64,000 nucleotides of DNA from Saccharopolyspora oryzae (GTDB taxonomy: Bacteria > Actinomycetota > Actinomycetes > Mycobacteriales > Pseudonocardiaceae), in contig NZ_JAQGLA010000002.1 of the NCBI RefSeq assembly GCF_027853915.1, positions 62,001 to 126,000 on the forward strand, written 5' to 3'. Of this stretch, positions 42,969 to 51,337 are shown in pieces. Both the position numbers and the translations under genes were made by a program. The notes under the pieces are model-generated. The model worked only from the letters and a program-made list of their open reading frames with translations. It had not been told where the DNA came from and ran no database searches. Within the stretch, counting starts at the first letter, position 1. Each line of letters opens with the position of its first letter.

Positions 42969-44540
42969 TCAGGCTGGTTTGACCCCGGGGTGGCGGTCTT
43001 CGACCACGTAGGTGGCGCGGGTCGAGATCTCCGCGCCGGGGCGTTCGACGAACGGGACCACCCGGTAGTCGCTGCGCCAGAGCTCCGGTGTCAGGGTGCA
43101 GCGGACGTAACCGCGCTGGGAGTTGAAGAACTTCATGTGCGGGTTGGCCGCGAGCATCGTTCGGCCCTCGTCGGTCATGTCCGCGCCGTCTCCGCCGCTG
43201 GTGATCGACGTGCCGACGAACTCGCTGGCCACCGTGGGCGAGGCGGCGTCCTCGAAGTCGCTCTTGAGGTCCCAGGCGTAGTTCTGGTGCCGGTCACCGG
43301 TGATCACCACCAGGTTGCGCACCCCGCGCTCGGTCGCGCCCGCCAGCACCGCGTTGCGTTCCGCCACGTAGCCGTCCCACGGGTCCATGAACAGCTTCTT
43401 CTCCGGGCCCGCGTCGAGGTCGGTCTCGCCCATCGGGGCCTGGTTGCCGATGATCTGCCAGCGCGAACGGCTCCCGGAGAAGCCGTCCAGCAGCCACTGC
43501 CGCTGCTGCTCGCCGAGGATCGTGCGGTCCGGGTCCAGCCGCTCGTCGCAGTCGTACTTCGAACCGTCACCGCAGGGCTGGTCGTCGCGGTACTGGCGGG
43601 TGTCGATCATGGTGAGGTCGGCCAGGTCGCCGAACGCCAACCGGCGGTGCAGGCGCACGTGCGGGCCGTCGGGCAGCGCGGTGCGCCGCAGCGGCAGGTT
43701 CTCGTACATCACCTGGAACGCCGCGGCCCTTCGCTTCCGGAACACCTCGGGGTCGTCGTCGTCCTGGGAGATGTCACCGGCCCAGTTGTTGTCCACCTCG
43801 TGGTCGTCCATCGTGGTGATCCACGGGAACGCCGCGTGCGCGGCCTGCAGGCTCGGATCGGTCTTGAACAGCGAGTACTGCAGGCGGTAGCGGTCCAGGG
43901 TCTGGGTCTCCGACTTGAACTCCGAGCCCAGCGCGATGCCCCGCTTGTTGTCGGTCTGGTCGTACTCGTAGATGTAGTCGCCGAGGTGCACCACGAAGTC
44001 GAGGTCCTCGGCGGCCAGGTGCTCGTAGGGGGTGAAGAAGCCCGCGCTCCAGTTCTGGCAGGACGCGAAGGCGAAGGACAGCGAAGTCAGCGCGGCCGCA
44101 GCGGCGGGCGCGGTCCTGGTCCGGCCGACGGGGCTCAGCTCGCCGGCGGCCCGGAAGCGGTAGAAGTAGTCGCGGCCCGGTTCCAGACCGGAGATCTCGG
44201 CGTGCACGGAGTGCCCGAGCTCCGGGGTCGCGGTGGCCGAACCGCGCTGCACCACATCGCGGAACCGCTCGTCGGTGGCGACTTCGTACTGCACCTCCAC
44301 CGGTTTCGCCGGCATTCCCCCGGAACCGTCGGCCGCTAACGGTTCCGGGGCCAGCCGGGTCCAGATCACCACTCCGCCGGGCAGCGGATCTCCGGAGGCC
44401 ACACCCAGCGAGAACGGGTACTCGCCGCGCAGCCGCACGCCGGCCGCCGCACTGCTCCAGGCTCCCGTGCCCAGCAGGACGGCGGCCGCGCTCGCACCAC
44501 CGATGCCCAACACCTTGCGGCGATTGAACTTCCCTGGCAT
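42969..44540 (-). CDS. phoD: PhoD-family alkaline phosphatase/phosphodiesterase
   Basis: 523 residues. A twin-arginine signal (NRRKVLGIGGASAAAVLLG) directs Tat export. The N-terminal fibronectin-like domain (YPFSLGVASGDPLPGGVVIW) precedes the catalytic domain, with FASCQNW, VHLGDYIYEYDQ, TTMDDHEVDNNWAGD, GNQAPMG and VITGDRHQNYAWDL supplying metal ligands. PhoD enzymes release phosphate from phosphodiesters, often wall teichoic acid, and are induced by phosphate starvation. No Pho box was identified. Confidence 0.92.
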   Translation of the reverse strand: MPGKFNRRKVLGIGGASAAAVLLGTGAWSSAAAGVRLRGEYPFSLGVASGDPLPGGVVIWTRLAPEPLAADGSGGMPAKPVEVQYEVATDERFRDVVQRGSATATPELGHSVHAEISGLEPGRDYFYRFRAAGELSPVGRTRTAPAAAAALTSLSFAFASCQNWSAGFFTPYEHLAAEDLDFVVHLGDYIYEYDQTDNKRGIALGSEFKSETQTLDRYRLQYSLFKTDPSLQAAHAAFPWITTMDDHEVDNNWAGDISQDDDDPEVFRKRRAAAFQVMYENLPLRRTALPDGPHVRLHRRLAFGDLADLTMIDTRQYRDDQPCGDGSKYDCDERLDPDRTILGEQQRQWLLDGFSGSRSRWQIIGNQAPMGETDLDAGPEKKLFMDPWDGYVAERNAVLAGATERGVRNLVVITGDRHQNYAWDLKSDFEDAASPTVASEFVGTSITSGGDGADMTDEGRTMLAANPHMKFFNSQRGYVRCTLTPELWRSDYRVVPFVERPGAEISTRATYVVEDRHPGVKPA

Positions 44541-44653
44541 TCACTGCTCCTTCCGCGAATCGGACAACGGGCCGGATTCTGCCGATCACGGGCATCGAGC
44601 AGATCACGAACGACCGTCGCGGCGGTGAACGTCGGGAACTGGCCACGCCGCCG

Positions 44654-47155
44654 TCACGGCAAGCTGATCGCCACCACCTCGCGGCCGAAACCGGCGACCT
44701 GGTCGGCGACGCTGCGCGCCCACGGGTGCTCGTCGGGGCTCATCCCGCCGAGGTCGACCTTGAAGCGCACCACGTCCGCGCCGCGCACCACCTCGGTGTT
44801 CGCGCCGCGCTCGGCGAGCAGCCGCTGCACCTGGTCGGCGACGGCCGGCCGCACCGAGAGGACCATCCGGTCCGGCGTTGCAGCGCTGGGCGCCTCGACG
44901 GCCTTCGCGACCGCCTGGGGCGCGTTCGCCGGCTTCGGTCCGGTCATGGCGTTGCGCAGCAGCTTCGCCGTGCCGTTGGTGAAGGCGCGGTAGTTCGGGT
45001 CGAAGCCGAACAGCACCACCCGGCCGCTGCCGGACGCTTCGTCCACGACCGCGGTCTTGCCGTGCAGCTGCTCGGGAGCAGCCGCGAACCCGGAGATGTA
45101 CCAGTCCGGGTCGCCTTCGGCGGGGAAGTTCGCCACCGACGACTCGGCCGGGGCCGACCACACCGCGTCGTACTCGTACATCGCCCAAGCGGTCTCGCCC
45201 ACTCCCTCGGCCAACGGGCTGTCCGGGTCGACCTGCATCCGGACGAGCGCGCCGGGGATGTCGGAGGTCGGTTCGGCGTAGGTCGCCGAGGTGAGCCCGA
45301 GGCGCGTCGCCAGCCGCGAGGCGTCCCGCAACGCGATCAGCGTTCCGCCGCCGCGGACCCACTCGGTCAGCGCCGCCCGGCCCTGCTCGCCGAGCGAGTC
45401 GAAGGCCTCCTGGTCCGAACCGTTCGGGACCACCAGCACGTCGTAGTCGGCCAGCGCACCGGCCGCGATCTGGTCGGCGGCCACGTCGCCGAAGTCCATC
45501 TTCTGATCGCCCAGCCACCAGCGCAGCCAGCCCGACGACTCGGTCGCCGCGCCGCTGTTGGAGATCTGCCAGACCGCCGTGCGCGGGGCGCCGGCGACCG
45601 GTCGCGCTGCCGGTTCTGCCTGCTCCGGCAGTGGCATCGCGCGCGGTTGCAGGTCGGTGCCCGAACGTCCGCCGCTGACGTTCTCCAGCAACGGGCCGCT
45701 CCAGGCCGTGACGTCGTAGAAGTACGGGAACGGCACGTAGCTGTTCTCGTTGAGCATCGCCTGCACCCAGTGCTTCTGGCCCTGCGCCATCGGGATCCAC
45801 AACGTCCCGGCCGGGAGCGTCGTCGACTGCTCGGCTCGCCCGTACTCGGTGTAGTCCGGGACCTCCAGCGGCGTGGTCAGCCGGTAGACGTCGACGTCCA
45901 TCCGCTGCAGCCGCCGCGCGAGGCGCTGCACCTCGGCGGCCTTCGCCGGGTCGTCGGTGCGCAGGAAGTAGTGCTTGACCTTGACGTCGGGCACCGGGTT
46001 GGTGATCTCGCCGTCGTTCCAGTACAGCTGGTTCGGTTCCAGCTCACCGGCCGCGCCCTGCCGGTTGGCCTCCAGGTGCTCGGCGCGCCACTCGGCGAGC
46101 AGCTGCTGGTCCTGCGCACCGGCGGCCATCAACGTCGACCAGATCGCGGTGTACTGCTCCTGGAGCCGCTGGGGAATCGGGTCCTCGGAGTTCTTCTCGA
46201 AGGTCATCCCGGCCGCGTTGAAGCCGGTCAGCGGCACGGTGTCGCCGTAGCCGAGGTACATCAGGTCGTAGGAGCGGCCGTTGAAGTACGGGATGCCGAA
46301 CCGGCCGAAGGCCTGCTGCATCGCCGGGCCGTACACGTCGTAGACCCAGGTCAGCGGTGTTTCCCCGATGTCGTGGTAGACCGGGTCGGCGTTGGGCGGG
46401 AAGAAGTAGCCCTTGCTGCCCATCTCGTGGGCGTCGATGAACATCTGCGGCGGCAGTTCGCGCAGCTTCTCCAGCTTGCCCTCGGTCTCGGGCTGGGTGC
46501 GGGCGAACCAGTCGCGGTTCATGTCGAAACCGTTGGCGTTGCGGCGGGTGTCGGCCTCGCGCCCGTCCGGGTTCTGCGTCGGCAGCACCACGACGATGGC
46601 GTTGTCGAGGATCGTCTGCGCGGTGCAGTCGGTGCGGGCGGCCAGCTCGTAGAGCACGCGCAGCGCGGCGTCCGTGCCGCTCTCCTCGTTGCCGTGCACG
46701 TTCCCGCCGAGCCACAGGACGGCTGGGGTGTCGCGGACGATCTGCTGCGCGACGGGCTCCGGCGTCTTCGGGTCGCGCAACGCGTTGAGCTGCTTGCCGA
46801 TGTTCTGCAGCGCTCCAGGATTCACCCACTTCTCCTGGCCGACCACCGCGTAGTGCAGCGGACGCCCCTCCACCGAAGTGGCCAGCGTGCCGTCGACGAC
46901 CTTCGGGCTCTTGTCGGCGAGGGCCTGGAGGTAGGTGTCGGACTCCTCCGAGGTGACCTCCCGCTCGCCGAGGTCGATGCCCAGGACGTCGCGCGCCGTC
47001 GGCACCGAATCGTCCACCGCTGGTGGGGTGAACGGGTCGCACGACGGCGCCGCGGCCGCCTGGGGTACCGCGAGCATCGGCAAGGACACGAGCAGCGCGG
47101 CTGCGCCGGTCAACCACTTCGAGCGACCAGCGCCCCGTAACGCGAACATCGCCAT
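44654..47155 (-). CDS. secreted M14 zinc carboxypeptidase
   Basis: About 833 residues. Signal peptide: WLTGAAALLVSLPMLAVPQA. The M14 domain has the zinc motif GGNVHGNEESGTDAA, then PTQNPDGREADTRRNANGFD with the substrate-binding Asn-Arg and DMNRDW, and ending near FNAAGMTFEKNS. The C-terminal half contains a glutamine-amidotransferase-like fold (YDVLVVPNGSDQEAF) seen in large bacterial members. The substrate is probably peptide or peptidoglycan stem. ATG 47155 was chosen because it starts the signal peptide. Divergent from the thioesterase gene. Confidence 0.88.
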   Translation of the reverse strand: MAMFALRGAGRSKWLTGAAALLVSLPMLAVPQAAAAPSCDPFTPPAVDDSVPTARDVLGIDLGEREVTSEESDTYLQALADKSPKVVDGTLATSVEGRPLHYAVVGQEKWVNPGALQNIGKQLNALRDPKTPEPVAQQIVRDTPAVLWLGGNVHGNEESGTDAALRVLYELAARTDCTAQTILDNAIVVVLPTQNPDGREADTRRNANGFDMNRDWFARTQPETEGKLEKLRELPPQMFIDAHEMGSKGYFFPPNADPVYHDIGETPLTWVYDVYGPAMQQAFGRFGIPYFNGRSYDLMYLGYGDTVPLTGFNAAGMTFEKNSEDPIPQRLQEQYTAIWSTLMAAGAQDQQLLAEWRAEHLEANRQGAAGELEPNQLYWNDGEITNPVPDVKVKHYFLRTDDPAKAAEVQRLARRLQRMDVDVYRLTTPLEVPDYTEYGRAEQSTTLPAGTLWIPMAQGQKHWVQAMLNENSYVPFPYFYDVTAWSGPLLENVSGGRSGTDLQPRAMPLPEQAEPAARPVAGAPRTAVWQISNSGAATESSGWLRWWLGDQKMDFGDVAADQIAAGALADYDVLVVPNGSDQEAFDSLGEQGRAALTEWVRGGGTLIALRDASRLATRLGLTSATYAEPTSDIPGALVRMQVDPDSPLAEGVGETAWAMYEYDAVWSAPAESSVANFPAEGDPDWYISGFAAAPEQLHGKTAVVDEASGSGRVVLFGFDPNYRAFTNGTAKLLRNAMTGPKPANAPQAVAKAVEAPSAATPDRMVLSVRPAVADQVQRLLAERGANTEVVRGADVVRFKVDLGGMSPDEHPWARSVADQVAGFGREVVAISLP

Positions 47156-47389
47156 GAGACCGCCCATCCCTGAGTGCGGAATTGCCGAGCGAGTTGACCA
47201 CGCCGTCACCAGCGGAACAAGCGCTGTTCGGGGACGAAGGGGACGAGTCAACGGAAACTGTCGCTCACCCCGTCAAGGCCTAGAACCGCTCAATCGGGAT
47301 GACGAAGGCCTCACCGCGACGGCGCTCCGGCGTCCGGGGCTTGTCGTAGGGTGCTGGGCGCGGGATGTGTTGGGAACTTGGGAGGATCG

Positions 47390-48196
47390 ATGGCCGGAAC
47401 CTCTGATCTGGGACCGTTCTTCAGCCCGGGCGGGGACCACCTCGTCCCCGCTGCGCACGCGAACAGCCCGTGGGCGCCGGACATGATGCACGGGCGCCTG
47501 TTCGGCGGTTTGCTCGCCAGGGCCCTGGAGCGCGAGCACGGCGAGCCGGGTCTGCACTTCAGCCGGTTGACCGTCGACCTGTTCCGCAACACCAAGCTCG
47601 CACCGGTGCGGGTGGAAACGCAGCGCGTGCGCGACGGGCGCCGGATCCGGGTCGCCGATGCGACGGTGTTCTCCGGTGAGACCCCGGTCGCGCGGGCGAG
47701 CGCGGTGCTGCTGCGCCGCGGCGAGCAGCCCGCGGGCGCGGTGTCGAGCACTCCGCCTTGGGATGCTCCGGCGCCCGAGGAGATCGGGCCGCCGCGCACC
47801 GACTCCGACGGCTGGCCGCCGCCGTTCGACGTCTGGATCCTCGACTCCGACGGCAACCCCACCGAGGACTGGCGCAGCAGCGGTCCGCGCCGCGCCTGGG
47901 TGCGGGACCGGTGCGACCTGGTGGCGGGCGAGTCGATGTCGCCGCTCGTGCGGGTCGCGATCGCGGGCGACTTCGCCAGCCCGGTGGTGAACTTCGGCGA
48001 GGACGGCAAGCTCGAGTTCATCAACGCCGACTACACGCTCACCCTCTCCCGCCTGCCGCTGAGCGAGGCCATCGGCGTCGAGGCGACCGGCCACCTGAGC
48101 GAGGACGGCGTCGCGGCGGGCAGCTGCACGTTCCACGACGCGAAGGGGCCGATCGGGTTCAGCACGCTGACCGCGGTGGCCAACCCGGCCGTCTAG
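47390..48196 (+). CDS. thioesterase-family (acyl-CoA thioesterase-like) protein
   Basis: 268 residues with a double hotdog fold typical of actinobacterial TesB-like thioesterases. The first half contains MMHGRLFGGLLARALEREHG and RLTVDLFRNTKLAPVRVE; the second half contains GEDGKLEFINADYTLTLSRL and IGVEATGHLSEDGVAAG. A GGGAGG site precedes the ATG at 47390. Expected role: release of acids from CoA thioesters. The natural substrate is unknown. No coupling to neighbours. Confidence 0.8.
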   Translation: MAGTSDLGPFFSPGGDHLVPAAHANSPWAPDMMHGRLFGGLLARALEREHGEPGLHFSRLTVDLFRNTKLAPVRVETQRVRDGRRIRVADATVFSGETPVARASAVLLRRGEQPAGAVSSTPPWDAPAPEEIGPPRTDSDGWPPPFDVWILDSDGNPTEDWRSSGPRRAWVRDRCDLVAGESMSPLVRVAIAGDFASPVVNFGEDGKLEFINADYTLTLSRLPLSEAIGVEATGHLSEDGVAAGSCTFHDAKGPIGFSTLTAVANPAV

Positions 48197-48270
48197 CTTG
48201 ACCGGATCGTTCCGCCTCGCGCCGTGATCGTGCCTTCCCGGTCGCGGCGCGGGCGACGAGACTCGTCGAC

Positions 48271-48861
48271 GTGAACAAAGCACTCCTCGTCGTCGACGTC
48301 CAGGAATCCTTCCGGCAGCGCCCGCTGTGGCAGGCCATCTCCAACCCCGACATCGTCACCCGCGTCAACCGCCTGGTCGACCTCGCCCGCGCCGAAGGCG
48401 ACCTGGTGGTCTGGGTGCTGCACAACGAACCGGGCACCGGTGGCGTGTTCGACCCGGTCAACGGGCACAACGTCCTGCAGGACGGACTCGTCCCCGCCGA
48501 GGGCGAACCGCTGCTGAACAAGACCTCGCACAACGCCTTCACCACCACGAACCTGCACCAGCTGCTGACGCAGCGCGGGATCCGCGAGCTCAGCGTATCC
48601 GGCATCCGCACCGAGCAGTGCTGCGAGACGACGACCCGCGTCGCCTCCGACCTCGGCTACGACGTCACGTTCGTGACCGATGCGACGGCGACGAACCCGA
48701 TCCCCCACCGCGACGCCCCGGCCGACCTGACGGTGCCCGAACTCCTGGCGGACCCCCGGACCCTGCACAGCGAGGAGATCATCGCCCGCACCGAGTACGC
48801 CCTCTCCGGTCGCTTCGCCACCATCCGCACCGTCGCCGAGCTCACCGGCAATCCGACCTGA
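48271..48861 (+). CDS. isochorismatase-family cysteine hydrolase
   Basis: 196 residues. VVDVQESF holds the catalytic Asp, NKTSHNAFTTTNL the Lys, and SGIRTEQCCETTTR the Cys, the triad of cysteine hydrolases such as nicotinamidase and isochorismatase. Start GTG 48271. Substrate unknown. Followed at 48903 by an AT-rich palindromic repeat. Confidence 0.87.
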   Translation: MNKALLVVDVQESFRQRPLWQAISNPDIVTRVNRLVDLARAEGDLVVWVLHNEPGTGGVFDPVNGHNVLQDGLVPAEGEPLLNKTSHNAFTTTNLHQLLTQRGIRELSVSGIRTEQCCETTTRVASDLGYDVTFVTDATATNPIPHRDAPADLTVPELLADPRTLHSEEIIARTEYALSGRFATIRTVAELTGNPT

Positions 48862-48902
48862 CCAGATCTGCCCGCCCAGCCCGGCCTGCGCTGGCTCCGT
48901 CC

Positions 48903-48948
48903 CGCAAATTCAATGGAATTCAGACGTCCAATTTCCATTGAATTTGCG
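48903..48948. repeat. AT-rich intergenic palindrome, variant copy
   Basis: CGCAAATTCAATGGAA and TTCCATTGAATTTGCG form a perfect 16-bp stem around a 14-base loop. It shares its outer bases and its CAATGGAA/TTCCATTG core with the longer repeats at 52833 and 63371. Its AT-richness contrasts with the GC-rich surroundings. It lies 42 bases after the isochorismatase-type stop. Confidence 0.8.
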
Positions 48949-48966
48949 TCCCCCGCGCCGGGTCCC

Positions 48967-48996
48967 GGACCGCAGTTTCAATTGAAACTGCGGTCC
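48967..48996. repeat. perfect 30-bp palindrome
   Basis: A 30-base sequence identical to its reverse complement, centred on CAATTG at 48979-48984, with core CAGTTTCAATTGAAACTG. It is followed 41 bp later (centre to centre) by a second palindrome with the same core. Both lie upstream of the AlkD-like gene. Confidence 0.8.
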
Positions 48997-49011
48997 TGCC
49001 CCGGGCCCGAG

Positions 49012-49033
49012 CGCAGTTTCAATTGAAACTGCG
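49012..49033. repeat. perfect 22-bp palindrome, second copy of core
   Basis: CGCAGTTTCAATTGAAACTG followed by CG is self-complementary, with the same 18-base core as the palindrome at 48967-48996. Located about 110 bp before the AlkD-like start, so an operator role is possible; a spacer or terminator role is equally possible. Confidence 0.8.
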
Positions 49034-49141
49034 GAAAATCGGTTGACCTGGCGCCGGGGCTTGGTCGGGCGGTTCGTCGTCGCCTCGGGCATCGTGGTCT
49101 CGCATAGGGTGGACCTCCCACGTGGTGGACAGGAGGCTTGG

Positions 49142-49807
49142 GTGGTTGGGACCGCGGTGACCGAGGTGATGGCCGAGCTGGCCGCGCTCGAAGATCCGAA
49201 GGCGCGCAAGGTCAACGAGAAGCACGGTGACGATCACGGTGTGAACCTCAGCAAGCTGCGGGCACTCGCCAAGCAGCTGAAGACGCAGCAGGAACTCGCG
49301 CAGCAGCTGTGGGCGACGGGTGACTCCGCAGCGAGGCTGCTGGCGACCCTGATCTGCCGGCCGAAGGCCTTCGAGCGCGACGAGCTGGACGCCATGCTGC
49401 GCGAGGCGCGCACGCCCAAGGTGCACGACTGGCTCGTGAACTACGTGGTGAAGAAGAGCCCGCACGCCGAGGAGCTGCGGCTGGCCTGGACCTCGGATCC
49501 GGACCCGGTGGTCGCCAGCGCCGGCTGGGCGCTGACCACCGAACGCGTGGCGAAGAAGCCCGACGGGCTCGACCTCGACGGCCTGCTCGACGTCATCGAG
49601 GCGGAGATGAAGGACGCCCCGGACCGCCTCCAGTGGGCGATGAACAGCTGCCTGGCCCAGATCGGGATCGACCACGCCGAGCACCGCGCCCGTGCGCTCG
49701 ACATCGGCGAGCGCCTGGAGGTGCTCAAGGACTACCCGACCCCGCCGAACTGCACGTCTCCGTTCGCACCCATCTGGATCAACGAGATGGTGCGCCGGAA
49801 GAGCTAG
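49142..49807 (+). CDS. DNA alkylation repair (AlkD-like HEAT-repeat) protein
   Basis: 221 residues, helical throughout. KVNEKHGDDHGVNLSKLRALAKQL, LAQQLWATGDSAARLLATLI and VHDWLVNYVVKKSPHAEELRLAW are typical of AlkD-type glycosylase homologues built from HEAT-like repeats. The family excises bulky or alkylated bases without base flipping. Start GTG 49142 has an AGGAGG site six bases upstream. Convergent with the IclR gene, overlapping its stop by four bases. Confidence 0.82.
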   Translation: MVGTAVTEVMAELAALEDPKARKVNEKHGDDHGVNLSKLRALAKQLKTQQELAQQLWATGDSAARLLATLICRPKAFERDELDAMLREARTPKVHDWLVNYVVKKSPHAEELRLAWTSDPDPVVASAGWALTTERVAKKPDGLDLDGLLDVIEAEMKDAPDRLQWAMNSCLAQIGIDHAEHRARALDIGERLEVLKDYPTPPNCTSPFAPIWINEMVRRKS

Positions 49808-50436
49808 ACCTTCTTCAGCGCGGATTCGATGCGGGCCGCTGCGGCGACCACGTCGGCTCCGAAGCTCTGGCCGGGGCTGGGGTGGCGTTGGGTCGGGGCC
49901 GAGAGGCAGACCGCTGCGGCGATGTCGCCGTGCAGGCGCACCGGTGCGCTGACCGATCCGACACCCGGCGCCCGGGCTCCCACGCTCTCCACCCAGTCGT
50001 GGCCCTCCGGATCCCGCTCACCGAGCAGGACCTGCGCCGCCGATCCGTGCGGCAGCGGGAGCAGGCTTCCCACGGGCTGGCTCGCGCGCAGCTCCTCCGC
50101 CGACTCGATGCTCACCACGCACAGCCGGTGGTCCGCGCGGCGCACCCACAGCTGCGCGGATTCCCCCACTGCAGCAACCAGTTCCACCAGCACCGGGCGT
50201 GCCGCTTCGGTCAGCCGCGAGGTGGCGAACCGCGAGCCGAGGTGGAAGCAGCCCGCGCTGTCGCGTCGCAGCAGGCCGTGCGCGACGAGCGCGGTGGCCA
50301 GCCGGTGCGCGGTGGACGTGGTCAGGCCCAGGGTCCTGGCGAGTTCGCTGGTGCCCATGGGCTTGATCTCGACGCAGTCGAGGATCGCCACCGACCGGTC
50401 CAGCACCCCGACACCCGTGGTGAACGCTTCGCCCAT
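49804..50436 (-). CDS. IclR-family regulator
   Basis: 210 residues, at the short end of the family. The N-terminal winged helix-turn-helix contains TSELARTLGLTTSTAHRLATAL; the C-terminal effector domain includes LPLPHGSAAQVLLG. It is the third gene of a minus-strand unit with CoA-transferase and lyase genes, four bases after the lyase stop, so it probably controls them in response to the substrate or a CoA intermediate. Confidence 0.88.
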   Translation of the reverse strand: MGEAFTTGVGVLDRSVAILDCVEIKPMGTSELARTLGLTTSTAHRLATALVAHGLLRRDSAGCFHLGSRFATSRLTEAARPVLVELVAAVGESAQLWVRRADHRLCVVSIESAEELRASQPVGSLLPLPHGSAAQVLLGERDPEGHDWVESVGARAPGVGSVSAPVRLHGDIAAAVCLSAPTQRHPSPGQSFGADVVAAAARIESALKKV

Positions 50437-50439
50437 GGC

Positions 50440-51336
50440 CTACCGCCGGACTTCGGCCGGTGCGGCCGGGATCTTCGCCAGCGCCGACGGCAGCGCGTGC
50501 CCGACCAGTCCGGCGAGGTGTTCGCGCAGCTCGCCGAGCTTGGAGACGTCGATGCCGGTGTCGATGCCTTCCCGGTGGAACAGGTGGATCAGGTCGTCGG
50601 CGGCGATGTTGCCGGTCGCGCCCGGCGCGAAGGGGCAGCCGCCGAGTCCGCCGAGCGCGGCGTCGAAGCGCCGGATGCCGCAGCGGTAGGCCTCCCAGGC
50701 GTTGGCGTCGGCCATGCCGTAGGTGCTGTGCAGGTGCAGCCCGATCCGCTCGATCGGGAACACGTCGCGCACCGCGGTGACCGCCCGGTTGATGTCGCCG
50801 GGCGAAGCTGCGCCGATGGTGTCGGCGAGGTGCAGCACGTCGACGCCGATCTCCTCGTAGTGCCGGGCGACCCGGACCACGCGCTCGACCGGGGTGTCAC
50901 CGTCGAACGGGCACACGAACGCCGTCGCGATGCACCCCTCGGTGCTGACGCCGGCGTCGTGCAGGATCTCCGCCGACCGGGCCAGCCGCTGCATCGCTTC
51001 CGCTGTGCTGACACCGGAGTTCGACGTGCTGTGGCCTTCGCTGGCCGACATCACCAGCCGCGCGTTCTTCACCCCGGCCTCGACCGCGCGCTGCGCACCG
51101 CGCTCGTTGAGCACGAGCGTGTGGAAGGTCGCGGGCCGATCGGCGAGCCCGGCGACGACCTCGGCGGTGTCGGCCATCGTCGGCACCCGCTTCGGGCTGA
51201 CGAACGATCCGATCTCCAGGTGCCGGAACCCGGCGTCGACCAGCAGCTCCCCGAACCGGATCTTGTCCGCGGTGGGCACGACGACCGGTTCGATCTGCAG
51301 CCCGTCGCGCAGCGAAACCTCGGTGATGAGCACCAA
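50440..51336 (-). CDS. hydroxymethylglutaryl-CoA lyase-like enzyme
   Basis: 298 residues of the DRE-TIM/HMGL family. The N-terminal TEVSLRDGLQ motif is the metal/acid site; LHLHSTYGMADANA holds the metal-binding His pair; GGLGGCPFAPGATGNIA is the glycine-rich loop with catalytic Cys. It cleaves HMG-CoA or a related 3-hydroxyacyl-CoA to acetyl-CoA or pyruvate plus a ketone. The CaiB-type partner immediately upstream (two-base gap) suggests an itaconate-, citramalate- or HMG-like acid activated by CoA transfer and then cleaved. Confidence 0.88.
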   Translation of the reverse strand: MVLITEVSLRDGLQIEPVVVPTADKIRFGELLVDAGFRHLEIGSFVSPKRVPTMADTAEVVAGLADRPATFHTLVLNERGAQRAVEAGVKNARLVMSASEGHSTSNSGVSTAEAMQRLARSAEILHDAGVSTEGCIATAFVCPFDGDTPVERVVRVARHYEEIGVDVLHLADTIGAASPGDINRAVTAVRDVFPIERIGLHLHSTYGMADANAWEAYRCGIRRFDAALGGLGGCPFAPGATGNIAADDLIHLFHREGIDTGIDVSKLGELREHLAGLVGHALPSALAKIPAAPAEVRR

Positions 51337-51337
51337 T

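Noticed and set aside
48903-49033. Possible CRISPR array
   Set aside because: The repeats are palindromes of two types with unequal spacing and no unique spacers of constant length.
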